From positions 62,001 through 126,000 of the forward strand of contig JBDUYP010000020.1 in NCBI GenBank assembly GCA_039944535.1: a DNA stretch of 64,000 bases, in the 5' to 3' direction. Every line of letters starts with the position of its first letter. Position 1 is the stretch's first letter. Made by a program: the position numbers and the translations under genes. Below are positions 33,785-43,290 of this stretch, in pieces. The notes under the pieces were generated by a model, which was given only the letters and a program-made list of their open reading frames with translations, did not search any database and was not told where the DNA came from. The DNA is from JAMZMI01 sp039944535 (lineage in GTDB: Bacteria; Bacteroidota; Bacteroidia; Cytophagales; Cyclobacteriaceae).

Positions 33785-35092
33785 TTAAAAGTTTTTATCT
33801 GCCGCTACTACTGACTGTGGTACTATTTGAGCATAAATTACTGAGTCTTTTGCAATCTCCAGCTGTTGCAACTGGTGCATTACGATATTTTTACGATGGA
33901 GAAAATCACTTCGCTTGTCAAGGTTTATTGGCTCTGATGGTGGTAAATCCACTTTCAAAGCATCCACTTGTACCCCGTTTTTCCAAAACCTAAAACACAA
34001 GTGGGGTCCATTGGCCAGCCCTGTGCTACCTACGTAACCAATAGTCTGACCTTGCTGTACCTTCACGCCTGGTCTGATACCTTTGGCTATTTTAGACATG
34101 TGGAGGTATTGTGTCGTGTAATTACTGTTGTGGCGCACTTTGACATAGTTGCCATTGCCTCCGTGATACCTAGCTTCCAAGACCACACCATCACCGACTG
34201 TCCGTATGGGAGTGCCCGTAGGAGCAGCATAATCAGTGCCCAGATGGGCTCTGTACCTTTTGAGCACAGGGTGAAACCTTCTGGGGTTATATCTACTGCT
34301 TATTCTTGAATAGTTGAGTGGTGCTCTCAAAAAAGTCTTTCGTAGACTATTGCCCTGCTCATCAAAATAGCTTTCCACACCATCATTGTCATAATTTACA
34401 GCATAGTATTCTTTACCGAAATGGTTGAAATAGGCTCCAGAAATCTTGCCTACATTGATTATTTCATCTCCGACTTTTTCTACTTCATAAATGACTTTGA
34501 ATAAATCTCCTTTTTGTATCCTAAAGAAATCAACCTGCCACGCGAATACATCTACGAGGCGGTTTACCAAAATGGGCGTTGCACCCTGCTCCAGTACAGA
34601 TTCATACAAAGATGTATTGATCTCGGCCACAAGTGTTTCCTGAGATATGGTCGTAGGCCTTTTATGCCTTGTTACATAAATGGAGTCTTGAAGGTTGAAA
34701 ACGACATATTCAGTTTTATCCGGCTCGAACACGAAGTGGGTCGCGGTTTTAATGGAATCTCCCTCTAAGAACACAGAGTAGGGGTAGCCGGCTTTCAGCT
34801 TTCTCACATCAAAAACGCCCTTAGATGCATTTGCGACAGCATAGATCGTCTCATTGCTGATATTATAAGTTGAGAGGATTTCGGACAGGTTTTGGTTCCA
34901 TCTTATTTTCCCTACTTTTTCTTCAAGGGAGTCAATGGCTATACCATACTTGAGCGTGGGAACAAAAGCCACTGTGGTGTCTTCAACTGGAACATCAACA
35001 ATATTGGTTGTAGGGCCATTAGAAACACATGAAATAATGGTAACCAATGAGAGGGTAATCAGTAACTGATTGGCAAATTTCTTAGCAGACAT
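33785..35092 (-). CDS. M23-family peptidase-like lipoprotein
   Basis: A 435-residue predicted lipoprotein (lipobox LVTIISCVSN). The N-terminal about 230 residues include LysM/G5-like beta segments. The C-terminal M23 domain has HLGTDYAAPTGTPIRTVGDG (zinc ligands His and Asp, about residue 284), QYLHMSKIAKGIRPG and GLANGPHLCFRFWKNG. In the last motif the second His of the canonical HxH (a zinc ligand) is Cys. A Cys can still bind zinc, and this form is familiar to me from Bacteroidota M23 proteins, but reduced or altered activity is possible. Predicted role: peptidoglycan hydrolysis or its regulation. Confidence 0.85.
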   Translation of the reverse strand: MSAKKFANQLLITLSLVTIISCVSNGPTTNIVDVPVEDTTVAFVPTLKYGIAIDSLEEKVGKIRWNQNLSEILSTYNISNETIYAVANASKGVFDVRKLKAGYPYSVFLEGDSIKTATHFVFEPDKTEYVVFNLQDSIYVTRHKRPTTISQETLVAEINTSLYESVLEQGATPILVNRLVDVFAWQVDFFRIQKGDLFKVIYEVEKVGDEIINVGKISGAYFNHFGKEYYAVNYDNDGVESYFDEQGNSLRKTFLRAPLNYSRISSRYNPRRFHPVLKRYRAHLGTDYAAPTGTPIRTVGDGVVLEARYHGGNGNYVKVRHNSNYTTQYLHMSKIAKGIRPGVKVQQGQTIGYVGSTGLANGPHLCFRFWKNGVQVDALKVDLPPSEPINLDKRSDFLHRKNIVMHQLQQLEIAKDSVIYAQIVPQSVVAADKNF

Positions 35093-35219
35093 ACGTAATA
35101 ACAGATCGCTGTTAGGTTTTTTTGAAACGTAGGTGGTGGTTCATAAAAACTGATGCAAAGTTATCAACATTCTGCACAAGAGACTGTCAAATAATTAAAA
35201 CCTTCTCATCTTGGTAGTT

Positions 35220-35253
35220 AAAGGGCATAAGAGAGTTCTTTTATGCCCTTTTT
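35220..35253 (-). terminator. Terminator-like hairpin after the dipeptidase gene
   Basis: An 11-bp stem AAAGGGCATAA/TTATGCCCTTT with a 10-base loop lies just after the M20 stop on the minus strand. The U tract on that strand is short (UUU), so it may be weak. A longer T run follows on the plus strand. Confidence 0.6.
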
Positions 35254-35259
35254 CAAATA

Positions 35260-36636
35260 TCAACTTTTCGCCTCAGCGAAGTATTTATAAAAGTGGGTGA
35301 TGGTTTCTATTCCCTTGTAAAAATTGAATAGGCCGTAACTTTCGTTTGGAGAGTGAATGGCATCCGAATCAAGTCCAAAACCCATTAATATGGGGTCCAG
35401 CTCCAGTTCTTGCTGAAACAAGGCTGTGATTGGGATGCTGCCTCCTTCTCTGGTGGGTATTGGGGTTTTGCCCCAGGCCGCTTCGAATGCTTTGCTCGCT
35501 GCGCGATATGAGTCAGAGTCTGTAGAAACGACCGCCGGCTCACCCCCGTGGTGTGGTGTGACGCTAACCTTTACATAATCTGGTGCGATTGATCTGAAGT
35601 GGCTGGCAAATAGTTCTGTGATTTCCTCACTTACTTGATTGGGCACCAATCTCATTGAGATTTTAGCGTTGGCCTTTGACGGCAACACAGTTTTAGCTCC
35701 TTCCCCAATGTATCCACCCCAGATTCCATTTACATCTAATGAAGGCCTGATTCCGGTTCTTTCAATGGTGGAAAAGCCCTTTTCTCCCTTTATATCATCA
35801 ATATCAAGATCCTTTTTGTACTCATCCAGGTCAAATGGTGCCTTGGCCATTTCGCTTCGCTCAGCATCCGTAAGGGTCTGCACTTTGTCATAAAATCCAG
35901 GAATCAAAACCATTCCGTCTTCATCCTGCAGCTTGCTGATCATATCACATAGTACATTGATCGGGTTGGCCACAGCTCCACCGTAAACACCAGAGTGTAG
36001 ATCCCTGTTTGGCCCGGTAACTTCTACTTCCATATAGCTCAAGCCTCTCAATCCCACAGTAATACTAGGCGTGTCATTGCTGATAATAGATGTGTCAGAA
36101 ATAAGAATGACGTCTGCCTTAAGTTTTTCTTTATTGTTTTTAACAAGGGATTCCAGGTTTGATGAGCCCACTTCTTCCTCTCCTTCGATCATAAATTTTG
36201 CATTGCAGAATAGCGAATCGGTTTTCACCATCGACTCGAAAGCTTTGACATGCATATACATCTGCCCTTTGTCGTCGCAAGCGCCGCGCGCATATATTCG
36301 CTCGTTTTTGATAACCGGCTCGAATGGCGGAGAGTCCCACCGTTCGTACGGGTCGGCAGGCTGCACGTCATAATGTCCATAAACCAAAACAGTGGGAAGT
36401 GCCGGGTCAATGATTTTTTCAGCGTAAATAATCGGGTGGGCCGGGCCTGCTGTAGTCTCGTGGATCTCAGCCACATCCGCTCCTGCATCTATAAAACTTT
36501 GCTTGACAAAGTCGGCTGCCTTTCTAACGTCTCCTTTGAACTTCGGGTCTGCACTAACTGAAGGTATTCTGAGCAGGTCCAGTAGTTCATTGAGAAATTT
36601 TTCTTTGTTTTCTTCTAAATAGGTTAATGCTTGCAT
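35260..36636 (-). CDS. M20-family dipeptidase
   Basis: A 458-residue di-zinc peptidase. Metal and catalytic segments are YGHYDVQPADPYERW (His, Asp), ARGACDDKGQ (bridging Asp), IEGEEEVGSSNL (catalytic and ligand Glu) and HSPNESYG near the C-terminus (last His). A dimerisation domain lies about residues 190-330. There is no signal peptide, so it is cytosolic. The length and the DVQP motif fit the M20 dipeptidase (carnosinase-like) group. It lies downstream of the giant exported protein gene with a 20-base gap and is probably co-transcribed with it. Confidence 0.93.
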   Translation of the reverse strand: MQALTYLEENKEKFLNELLDLLRIPSVSADPKFKGDVRKAADFVKQSFIDAGADVAEIHETTAGPAHPIIYAEKIIDPALPTVLVYGHYDVQPADPYERWDSPPFEPVIKNERIYARGACDDKGQMYMHVKAFESMVKTDSLFCNAKFMIEGEEEVGSSNLESLVKNNKEKLKADVILISDTSIISNDTPSITVGLRGLSYMEVEVTGPNRDLHSGVYGGAVANPINVLCDMISKLQDEDGMVLIPGFYDKVQTLTDAERSEMAKAPFDLDEYKKDLDIDDIKGEKGFSTIERTGIRPSLDVNGIWGGYIGEGAKTVLPSKANAKISMRLVPNQVSEEITELFASHFRSIAPDYVKVSVTPHHGGEPAVVSTDSDSYRAASKAFEAAWGKTPIPTREGGSIPITALFQQELELDPILMGFGLDSDAIHSPNESYGLFNFYKGIETITHFYKYFAEAKS

Positions 36637-36656
36637 TTATCGCGGGTTATAATTTA

Positions 36657-39600
36657 TTAAAAACCAAATCCATCGTCTTCATCTGAGCTGGTGTCATTTG
36701 GTTCGTCTATTGTTTCAATTGTATCAAAACCTTCGTCCTCCTCGATATCAAAATCGTCTGGGTAAACCAGGTTAAAGGCTTCTTTTATTCCAAAATAGTT
36801 TTCTCTGAATGAATTCACAAAGCTAAGTGTTTCGTTTTCATCTCCTCCGACAACCACCAGTTCATTAGGTCCAGCCTTACCGTAATTTGACTTTTCGCTT
36901 ACAGTCAAGTTGAAGTCGGTGTTGGAGGCATACATGAGTAGGGTGTTGGACGAATATGAAATAAAATACCAGGTGCCTGGTGCCGCCTGAATAAACAAGT
37001 TCAGCACGTCTTCATTGGATGCGTCTTTTTTAATCTCAAGGAACCCATCCAGTTTGGCGTTGATATCCATTCCAAAAATATTTGACACTCCAATTTTGGT
37101 GGTATTGTACCATGCCCTGTGGGATTGAGACCATTTCATCTTTACCCCTGAAATGACCAGCGCAGTTTTTAGTTTGTCACTGACTTTTACCAAAGGGATA
37201 TAATCCTTCAGGCTGGATTTTTCATAGTCTTTGGCTTCTTCATCGGAGGTTACGTTGGCCAGTTTGTAAAGTAGCTCTAGCGAAATATCATTGGCTTGAG
37301 GTGGCCCTAGTCGTTCAACTATATCGATCAGATCCTGTCCCATTAATTCCATGTAGGCTTCACTATCGAAAATATCCAGACCCACCATGGCATCAATCTG
37401 GAATTCCTTTGATTCCAGATTTCCGGTACCCATCACAGAGCCAAAAACCTTGACTCTATCTGCATAAGGACCAAAAAAATTTGCTTTGCCCTCAAAAACT
37501 ACATCTTTGGTTTCGTCTGAGTAGATCATGGTATGCCCCTCGTATGACTCGCCGATTGATTTAGCCTGAGCCTCTATTTTGTAAATCTTGTCAAGGGTGT
37601 CATATTTCAGTAGCCCTTTGGCCAGGAAAAAATCCTCGTCTGACGGTGCTTTTCGTTTGTCCACAAAAGAGCCATAAACCTCACCGCGAAGATCATAATG
37701 CAGTCCGGCCAAAACAGGGTCTTCATCTTCAAAATACGAATTGTCAAAATCAATGATGATATTAGGGTTTTCATCCTTCTTTTCATGCTTGACCCAGGCA
37801 TTGTATCCTGGCCTTTCGAGATCGAGTTTCACATACCCGTCGAGTTCCAACGCCTTTCTGTATGCATACATCTTGACCTTGCCTTTATAGAAAAAACCGG
37901 GCGAAATTCTCAGGTTTTGTTTTTCTAAAACCTCCCCATGCGATACCGTCATCCTCTGTGTTTTCTTCTCCCCGATATTTACGTCATCCAGATTAAACTC
38001 GTTGAACTGGATGTCGAAAGTATCAATTCCTGTAATCAGCGAATACTTGGCTGAGCCCACAAATTTATTTCGTGAAAGGATCTTAATGTCTGCAGAGTGT
38101 AAATAGTGATATTCATTCAGGGTGTCAATTTTTATGGTGGCATTGTTGAATTCCTGAAGCTCGGAGTTTTCAAGAATCGTGGTTTCACCATTTGCAGGAG
38201 TGATTTCTGCGTCTGCTACTATAATGTAAGGAATCCCTTGAATGAATAATTCTTTGGTATTAAAATCATAGTCAGCTCGCTCGGCACTGAATTTCAGTCC
38301 TTCCAGTTGCTCCCTTGTTGAGTAAAAATAGGAGTCCTCAATAGGAACATTTGGTGGCTTGCTCATGGTTACCACAGAGTCTTCCAAATCCCAAACGGCC
38401 TGTGTAATGGAAGTATTCATCTGTGCATACGGAAAAGAAATGGCGGCTACCCCTGCTTTTTCTGGCCTCACATTCGCTGTGTTATTTATCAAGTCAAACT
38501 CCAAACTAATGTCGCTACCAGCCATGGCTGGTTTGTCGGGGTTGTCTGTCAAAACCTCAAACTCGGCATGACGCGCCGAATAGGAGTACTGCTCAAAGGT
38601 CAACTCACTTGACTCAGCAACAGAACCTCGTGTATGCATGACGCCTGAGCCAAACACTCCACTCGATGTGATATTTGCCTCGCCTTCAAGCTCGGCGGTT
38701 GCGTTGTAAAATTTAAATGGCTCATAGAGATTTCGCAGATACATGCTATCCTTTCGTGGCAGCCAGTGCATTCGGTATGGGCCCAAAACCGCTTCTGGAT
38801 AACTGGCTCCATTCACATTGCCAGCACCTATGACCCCACTCGTACCAACAGCGGCAACCGAATCGGGGTAATAAACAATATCATCGGAATATATAGTTGA
38901 TGTGAAGAAGTCAATCTTTCCTTTTCCTCTAATACCGTCCGCACTCAAGTATATTTTCTCGTAAGTTTTAGCTGCGGTACCGTAAAGATTATAGCCTTCG
39001 GGAGGCATCTGGTGTACAAACCCTAAGGATTTGTCGGGCTGGATTCGGAGGGTTTCTTCAAACGTAGGAAATATGCCTCCAGAATTAAACCTTCCCTCAA
39101 AGGCAATGGCATTGTCTACTGCAAGGCTATCTTCATCGAAGGGGGGAATGACAAACCTTACAGATTTGTCGTAAGCTCCATCCAGAACTTCCTTCCCGTC
39201 AAAATACACGACCGCTTCTTTGTCTGAAGTAAAGTGTGGGAAACCTCCTGATGGTTTTACTCCAGACTTGTCGCTGGGGTCATCCAAATAAAGCACTCCT
39301 GCCGTTTCGGTAATTTCATTGTGCAAAGCCAGTTTGTGTTCATCTCCACCAAGCGACTCATCTATTTGATGTAGCTCTATTCTAATAGAATCCACTTCTG
39401 GCATATTGATGAGAAAACCCTCATAATCAAAAACAAAAGAGCTCCCCATATATCTGAAATCCCCCGCTACTACAGCTCCATCAAACTCTATGTTTTTGCC
39501 TTTTAACACCTTGAGGTTTCCTTCCTTAGGCAGCACTTTGACTTCAAAGTCTGAAGTGGGGTAAAATGAACCAACTCCTCGCATTTTGAGTGTACCTGAG

Positions 39601-41615
39601 TCCAAACTCAATGTTGCGTTAGGTCTATTTGGCTCAGTAGATGGAATCATGATATTGTCATAATCCACTTTTCTAGCCGAGGCATTATAGTAGTGAAAAG
39701 CCTTGTCATAAAGCTTAACCATCCCCATAGCTTCATCATATTCTCCAAAACCATAGGTGGCAATCACCCTCATGGCAGCAATCGCATGCTTTTTCAGCAT
39801 TCCAAACTGATTAACCAGTTCATCTACATGAAACTGGTTAATCCCGTATTTCAAAGCATAATAAACAGGCGTGGCTACAGGGTGAAAATTGTAACCGCTG
39901 GCCAGCTTTCTAAACCTGATGTCGTTGTAATATTTGTTTGATTCTACCGTGACAGGAATGAGGTCTTTCCCATCTATAACTGAGAAGTGCATGGAATCGG
40001 TCTTCATGTCCCACTTCAAAGATTGGGCATTGATATTCATCTCAAAGTAGGTAGAAGCAAATGGCTCTGTTTCAAACTTTTTGTTTCTGATCACCCGAAG
40101 TTGTCGCTCCTTAGAATCGTATTTCATACTCACTCCCGAATGAAAAATAGAATCACCCCCGTGCCGAAGGACAAAATCTCCCGAGTGCGTCCATACAGCA
40201 GAATCTCTAAAAATGAACTTTTCAGCACGTACCACCACTTTATTTCCCTTGCCGTCCAATATTTCAAGGGTTCCTTTCTTTTTGGAGATGGAAGTGCCAT
40301 ACAGCTGATCCCCGCTCAACTCCACGCCTCCTGTGTATTTCATCTTGCCGTCAGGGAGCTTTACCGAAATCCCTGTTTCGTTCGAAATGAAAATAGGGTA
40401 CATAGAAGGAGATCTTCGATTTTTTCTTTTGGGGCTCTTGAATTCAAAGTATCCTTCCACAGTGCCGGAGAAAAGTTCTGGAAACGAAAGTTTTGCATTG
40501 GGCGTCCAGAAATTGGACACTACCGGGTCTATATGAAAATCTTCTAGCGTGACTGTAGCTCCAAGGTGGTTTTTGTAGCGTTGAGGCCAGTTAATAGTCG
40601 CCTTGGTGCCGGCATATACTCTGCTTTTGAGCAGAAATTTTCCGGATGTTTCTTTGATCTGAAACGAATCATAAGGTGTGACTATCAGCATACTGTTGTT
40701 TACCAGATCAATGACTGGCCCGCCTACAACAGGGTGTTCATAACGCAAGGTTAATCCCTTGACAAAATCTTCGGCATAAGCTTTGACCTCCTGACGTTTT
40801 GTGCTTTCGGGTGTGGATGCTGCATATGAATTCCCTGATTCTGTCCCCCATGAGTCAGAGTTAGCCCAATCAGCACCAGAGGTTCCCCAGTCATCATCGC
40901 TACTTCCCCAATCATCGTCAGAACTCCCCCAGTCATCATCCGACCCCCAATCGTCGTTGCTGCCCCAGTCGTCCGTTGCTTGGTCTTGCGCCCATGGATC
41001 ACTCGCAGTATTGTCGTTGACCGGCTCAGGATCAGGCACAAATTCTTCTACCGGCTCGGCTTCCTGCACCTGTTGGTAGTAGGTGATTTCCTCTTCTGGG
41101 TCGGGCGGTGTGAAGTCTTCTAAAAGCTTAAATGAAAACAACCCTCCGTCGGTGATCGAACTAAAGCTTTTGCTCCTCACCAAAAACCGCCGTGCCATGA
41201 ACACATTGAGCCCAAGCAAAAAATTGCGGTAAGACTCTTTATTCATGGTTTTGACCACCTCTTCGTTTATGTCCAAAACCTCGGAAACCTCGTCCTGATT
41301 CAGACCCGCTTGCGTCACGCTATAGGCCAGGTAGCTGAAAAAGTAAAAGAAATCAGGGTTGGATACATAGCCCTTCTTTTGCATTGCCTGTGCTATGTCC
41401 TGAATCTGTGTTTTCTGAACTGTTGTAAACTTTGCGCTCCAGGCATTTTGAAAGTCGAAAGCAACTTTATTCGCTGCTTCTGTGCCAACTTGCTTGATTA
41501 CTAAATTGGCCTGATTGAAGAATTCGGTCTGATCATCAGAAAAAGAGCGCTGAGCATTGAGCGACAGAGTCAGCCCAAGCATGCACAAAATCACGATAAA
41601 CCTGTTTAAAATCAT
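36657..41615 (-). CDS. Giant exported beta-rich protein, function unknown
   Basis: A 1652-residue protein, one of the largest reading frames here. It has a signal peptide (MILNRFIVILCMLGLTLSLNAQ), a helical N-terminal domain (to about residue 160), a Glu/Pro/Asp linker, a tandem Asp/Trp repeat (DDWGSS type, about residues 213-262), then roughly 1300 residues of beta-rich sequence with many short strands and few Cys. Around residues 460-560 it resembles LPS-transport (LptA/LptD OstA-type) beta-jellyroll spacing, such as FIFRDSAVWTHSGDFVLRHG. The C-terminus is very acidic. The family is unknown to me; a periplasmic bridge or outer-membrane lipid or secretion role is possible but speculative. 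Confidence 0.7.
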   Translation of the reverse strand: MILNRFIVILCMLGLTLSLNAQRSFSDDQTEFFNQANLVIKQVGTEAANKVAFDFQNAWSAKFTTVQKTQIQDIAQAMQKKGYVSNPDFFYFFSYLAYSVTQAGLNQDEVSEVLDINEEVVKTMNKESYRNFLLGLNVFMARRFLVRSKSFSSITDGGLFSFKLLEDFTPPDPEEEITYYQQVQEAEPVEEFVPDPEPVNDNTASDPWAQDQATDDWGSNDDWGSDDDWGSSDDDWGSSDDDWGTSGADWANSDSWGTESGNSYAASTPESTKRQEVKAYAEDFVKGLTLRYEHPVVGGPVIDLVNNSMLIVTPYDSFQIKETSGKFLLKSRVYAGTKATINWPQRYKNHLGATVTLEDFHIDPVVSNFWTPNAKLSFPELFSGTVEGYFEFKSPKRKNRRSPSMYPIFISNETGISVKLPDGKMKYTGGVELSGDQLYGTSISKKKGTLEILDGKGNKVVVRAEKFIFRDSAVWTHSGDFVLRHGGDSIFHSGVSMKYDSKERQLRVIRNKKFETEPFASTYFEMNINAQSLKWDMKTDSMHFSVIDGKDLIPVTVESNKYYNDIRFRKLASGYNFHPVATPVYYALKYGINQFHVDELVNQFGMLKKHAIAAMRVIATYGFGEYDEAMGMVKLYDKAFHYYNASARKVDYDNIMIPSTEPNRPNATLSLDSGTLKMRGVGSFYPTSDFEVKVLPKEGNLKVLKGKNIEFDGAVVAGDFRYMGSSFVFDYEGFLINMPEVDSIRIELHQIDESLGGDEHKLALHNEITETAGVLYLDDPSDKSGVKPSGGFPHFTSDKEAVVYFDGKEVLDGAYDKSVRFVIPPFDEDSLAVDNAIAFEGRFNSGGIFPTFEETLRIQPDKSLGFVHQMPPEGYNLYGTAAKTYEKIYLSADGIRGKGKIDFFTSTIYSDDIVYYPDSVAAVGTSGVIGAGNVNGASYPEAVLGPYRMHWLPRKDSMYLRNLYEPFKFYNATAELEGEANITSSGVFGSGVMHTRGSVAESSELTFEQYSYSARHAEFEVLTDNPDKPAMAGSDISLEFDLINNTANVRPEKAGVAAISFPYAQMNTSITQAVWDLEDSVVTMSKPPNVPIEDSYFYSTREQLEGLKFSAERADYDFNTKELFIQGIPYIIVADAEITPANGETTILENSELQEFNNATIKIDTLNEYHYLHSADIKILSRNKFVGSAKYSLITGIDTFDIQFNEFNLDDVNIGEKKTQRMTVSHGEVLEKQNLRISPGFFYKGKVKMYAYRKALELDGYVKLDLERPGYNAWVKHEKKDENPNIIIDFDNSYFEDEDPVLAGLHYDLRGEVYGSFVDKRKAPSDEDFFLAKGLLKYDTLDKIYKIEAQAKSIGESYEGHTMIYSDETKDVVFEGKANFFGPYADRVKVFGSVMGTGNLESKEFQIDAMVGLDIFDSEAYMELMGQDLIDIVERLGPPQANDISLELLYKLANVTSDEEAKDYEKSSLKDYIPLVKVSDKLKTALVISGVKMKWSQSHRAWYNTTKIGVSNIFGMDINAKLDGFLEIKKDASNEDVLNLFIQAAPGTWYFISYSSNTLLMYASNTDFNLTVSEKSNYGKAGPNELVVVGGDENETLSFVNSFRENYFGIKEAFNLVYPDDFDIEEDEGFDTIETIDEPNDTSSDEDDGFGF
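40830..40976 (-). repeat. Asp/Trp tandem repeat inside the giant exported protein
   Basis: Repeating units of 7-9 codons, each encoding D-D-W-G-S or a variant (SNDDWG, SDDDWG, SSDDDWG, TSGADW, NSDSWG), about residues 213-262. It is acidic and tryptophan-rich, probably a flexible linker or a low-complexity binding segment. Unit number may vary between strains. Confidence 0.75.
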
Positions 41616-41660
41616 TTCAATAAAGTTACCCGAATAATTTGGGATGCAAATAACCGGAGT

Positions 41661-42491
41661 TTAGGCTGAAAACTGTTTTTTCTTCAAAACTACCATCGCC
41701 CAATTGTCCAGTTCGGACTGCTCCTCATTTTCCAAACCATGTTTTTTTCCTTCAGCAATGATGTCTGGTTTGTCCCAGGCATAAAAGCCACTCATAACCA
41801 AAAATGCTCCCGTTGACATTCTCACCGCATATTCAGCAATTTGATCCAAAAGCACATTTTTATTGATATTGGCTAAAACTATGTCATACTTTTCATCGGG
41901 AGAAACCTGATCTATCCCTCCAAGCTTCAAGTCAACTTCTCCGCAATTGTTTAACGCAAAGTTTTCTTCGCTATTTTCTATGCACCATTCATCTATATCT
42001 ACTGCGGCGATTTGCGTGGCTCCTCTCTTATGAGCCATGATGGCCAAAGCTCCCGTGCCACAGCCAACATCCAACACTTTTTTGCCTTCATGATCCAGTC
42101 CAATCTGATATTTGAGCACCTGGTGAGTGGTGGCGTGATGTCCCGTGCCAAATGACATTTTTGGCGTGATGATAATCTCATATGGGTATTGAGGTTGGGG
42201 CTCGTGGAATGTCGCTCTCACGATGCACTGATCTCCAACAACCACCGGCTCATAGTTTTTCTCCCACTCCTCGTTCCAGTTGACTTTCTCTATTTCTTCG
42301 AATGAGTACTCCAGCTCGTATCTGTTCATGATTTCTTTCACTTCCTCCTCGTTCCATTCGGAAGTTTCACATGAAGCCAATAGACCCGCGTCGTTTTCTT
42401 CGAAAGCGTCAAAAGCCAAAAGAGAGAGCTCAGCAATGATGAGTTCTCTCTTTTCTTCGTTGCAAATTACCTGCAGTCCTATAAAGCTCAT
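41661..42491 (-). CDS. prmA: Ribosomal protein L11 methyltransferase
   Basis: A 276-residue SAM-dependent enzyme that methylates ribosomal protein L11. The SAM-binding domain has the glycine motif KVLDVGCGTGALAIMAHKRGA and IAAVDIDEWCIENSEENFALN. It is preceded by TPKMSFGTGHHATTHQVLKYQ, the family's signature, and followed by YDIVLANINKNVLLDQI (the NPPY-type region). Length is normal. Its start overlaps the tpiA stop by one base (TAATG), so they form an operon. Confidence 0.95.
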   Translation of the reverse strand: MSFIGLQVICNEEKRELIIAELSLLAFDAFEENDAGLLASCETSEWNEEEVKEIMNRYELEYSFEEIEKVNWNEEWEKNYEPVVVGDQCIVRATFHEPQPQYPYEIIITPKMSFGTGHHATTHQVLKYQIGLDHEGKKVLDVGCGTGALAIMAHKRGATQIAAVDIDEWCIENSEENFALNNCGEVDLKLGGIDQVSPDEKYDIVLANINKNVLLDQIAEYAVRMSTGAFLVMSGFYAWDKPDIIAEGKKHGLENEEQSELDNWAMVVLKKKQFSA

Positions 42492-43252
42492 TAAAATCCT
42501 TTAGCAATATCTGTGAAATCTCTTGATTGTAGACTGGCTCCTCCTACAAGGCCTCCGTCCACATCAGGTTTAGCAAAAATCTCAGCCGCGTTACCCGGCT
42601 TCACACTTCCTCCATAAAGAATAGAAATACCGTCAGCAGTAGCCTGATCATATTTTTCAGCTATTACGCCTCTGATGAATGCGTGCATTTCCTGTGCCTG
42701 GTCTGATGATGCTGTCACTCCTGTACCAATCGCCCAAACTGGCTCATATGCAATTACCACTTTTGAAATCTCTTCTTTTGAAAGACCGAAAAGACCTTCT
42801 TCAATTTGAGTTTTGTTGAGATCAAAATGCTGGTCAGCTTCTCTTGTTTCTAATTTTTCTCCACAGCAATAAATCGGAATAAGCCCTGCGTCGAGCACTT
42901 TTTTGGTTTTGTCGGCTAAAAGCGCATTGTCCTCGCCAAAATATTCTCTCCTCTCACTGTGACCAATCACCACATACCCAACACCCACAGACTTCAGCAT
43001 ATCAAGAGAAATCTCTCCGGTATATGCGCCGTTCGCTTCCTGGTGACAGTTTTGCGCTCCCAAATGCACCTTTGTAGATGATCCGATTAGCGATTTTACG
43101 GTTGTCAGGTGTACGAAAGGAGGGATGAGGATAACATCTATATCAGTCGTCACTTCATCTGCTACCATATTCACAACCTCTGAGGCTAGCGTTTTTCCGC
43201 CTTCCAAATCAAGGTTCATTTTCCAGTTTCCTGCTGCAATTTTTCTTCTCAT
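42491..43252 (-). CDS. tpiA: Triosephosphate isomerase
   Basis: A 253-residue glycolytic enzyme interconverting DHAP and GAP. Catalytic residues are visible: Lys in AAGNWKMNLDL (about 12), His in IGHSERREYFGE (about 99) and Glu in IAYEPVWAIGTG (about 170), with phosphate loop GGSVKPGNA. Length is normal. It is the upstream partner of prmA; uvrA lies about 40 bases further upstream on the same strand. Confidence 0.98.
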   Translation of the reverse strand: MRRKIAAGNWKMNLDLEGGKTLASEVVNMVADEVTTDIDVILIPPFVHLTTVKSLIGSSTKVHLGAQNCHQEANGAYTGEISLDMLKSVGVGYVVIGHSERREYFGEDNALLADKTKKVLDAGLIPIYCCGEKLETREADQHFDLNKTQIEEGLFGLSKEEISKVVIAYEPVWAIGTGVTASSDQAQEMHAFIRGVIAEKYDQATADGISILYGGSVKPGNAAEIFAKPDVDGGLVGGASLQSRDFTDIAKGF

Positions 43253-43290
43253 GATTCTATTTAGTCTTGTTTTGAGTTTTATCGGTGATT

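Noticed and set aside
40830..40976. DDWGSS repeat taken as a possible CRISPR or satellite repeat
   Set aside because: It keeps the reading frame with codon-level variation and lies within the giant protein gene, so it is a coding repeat.
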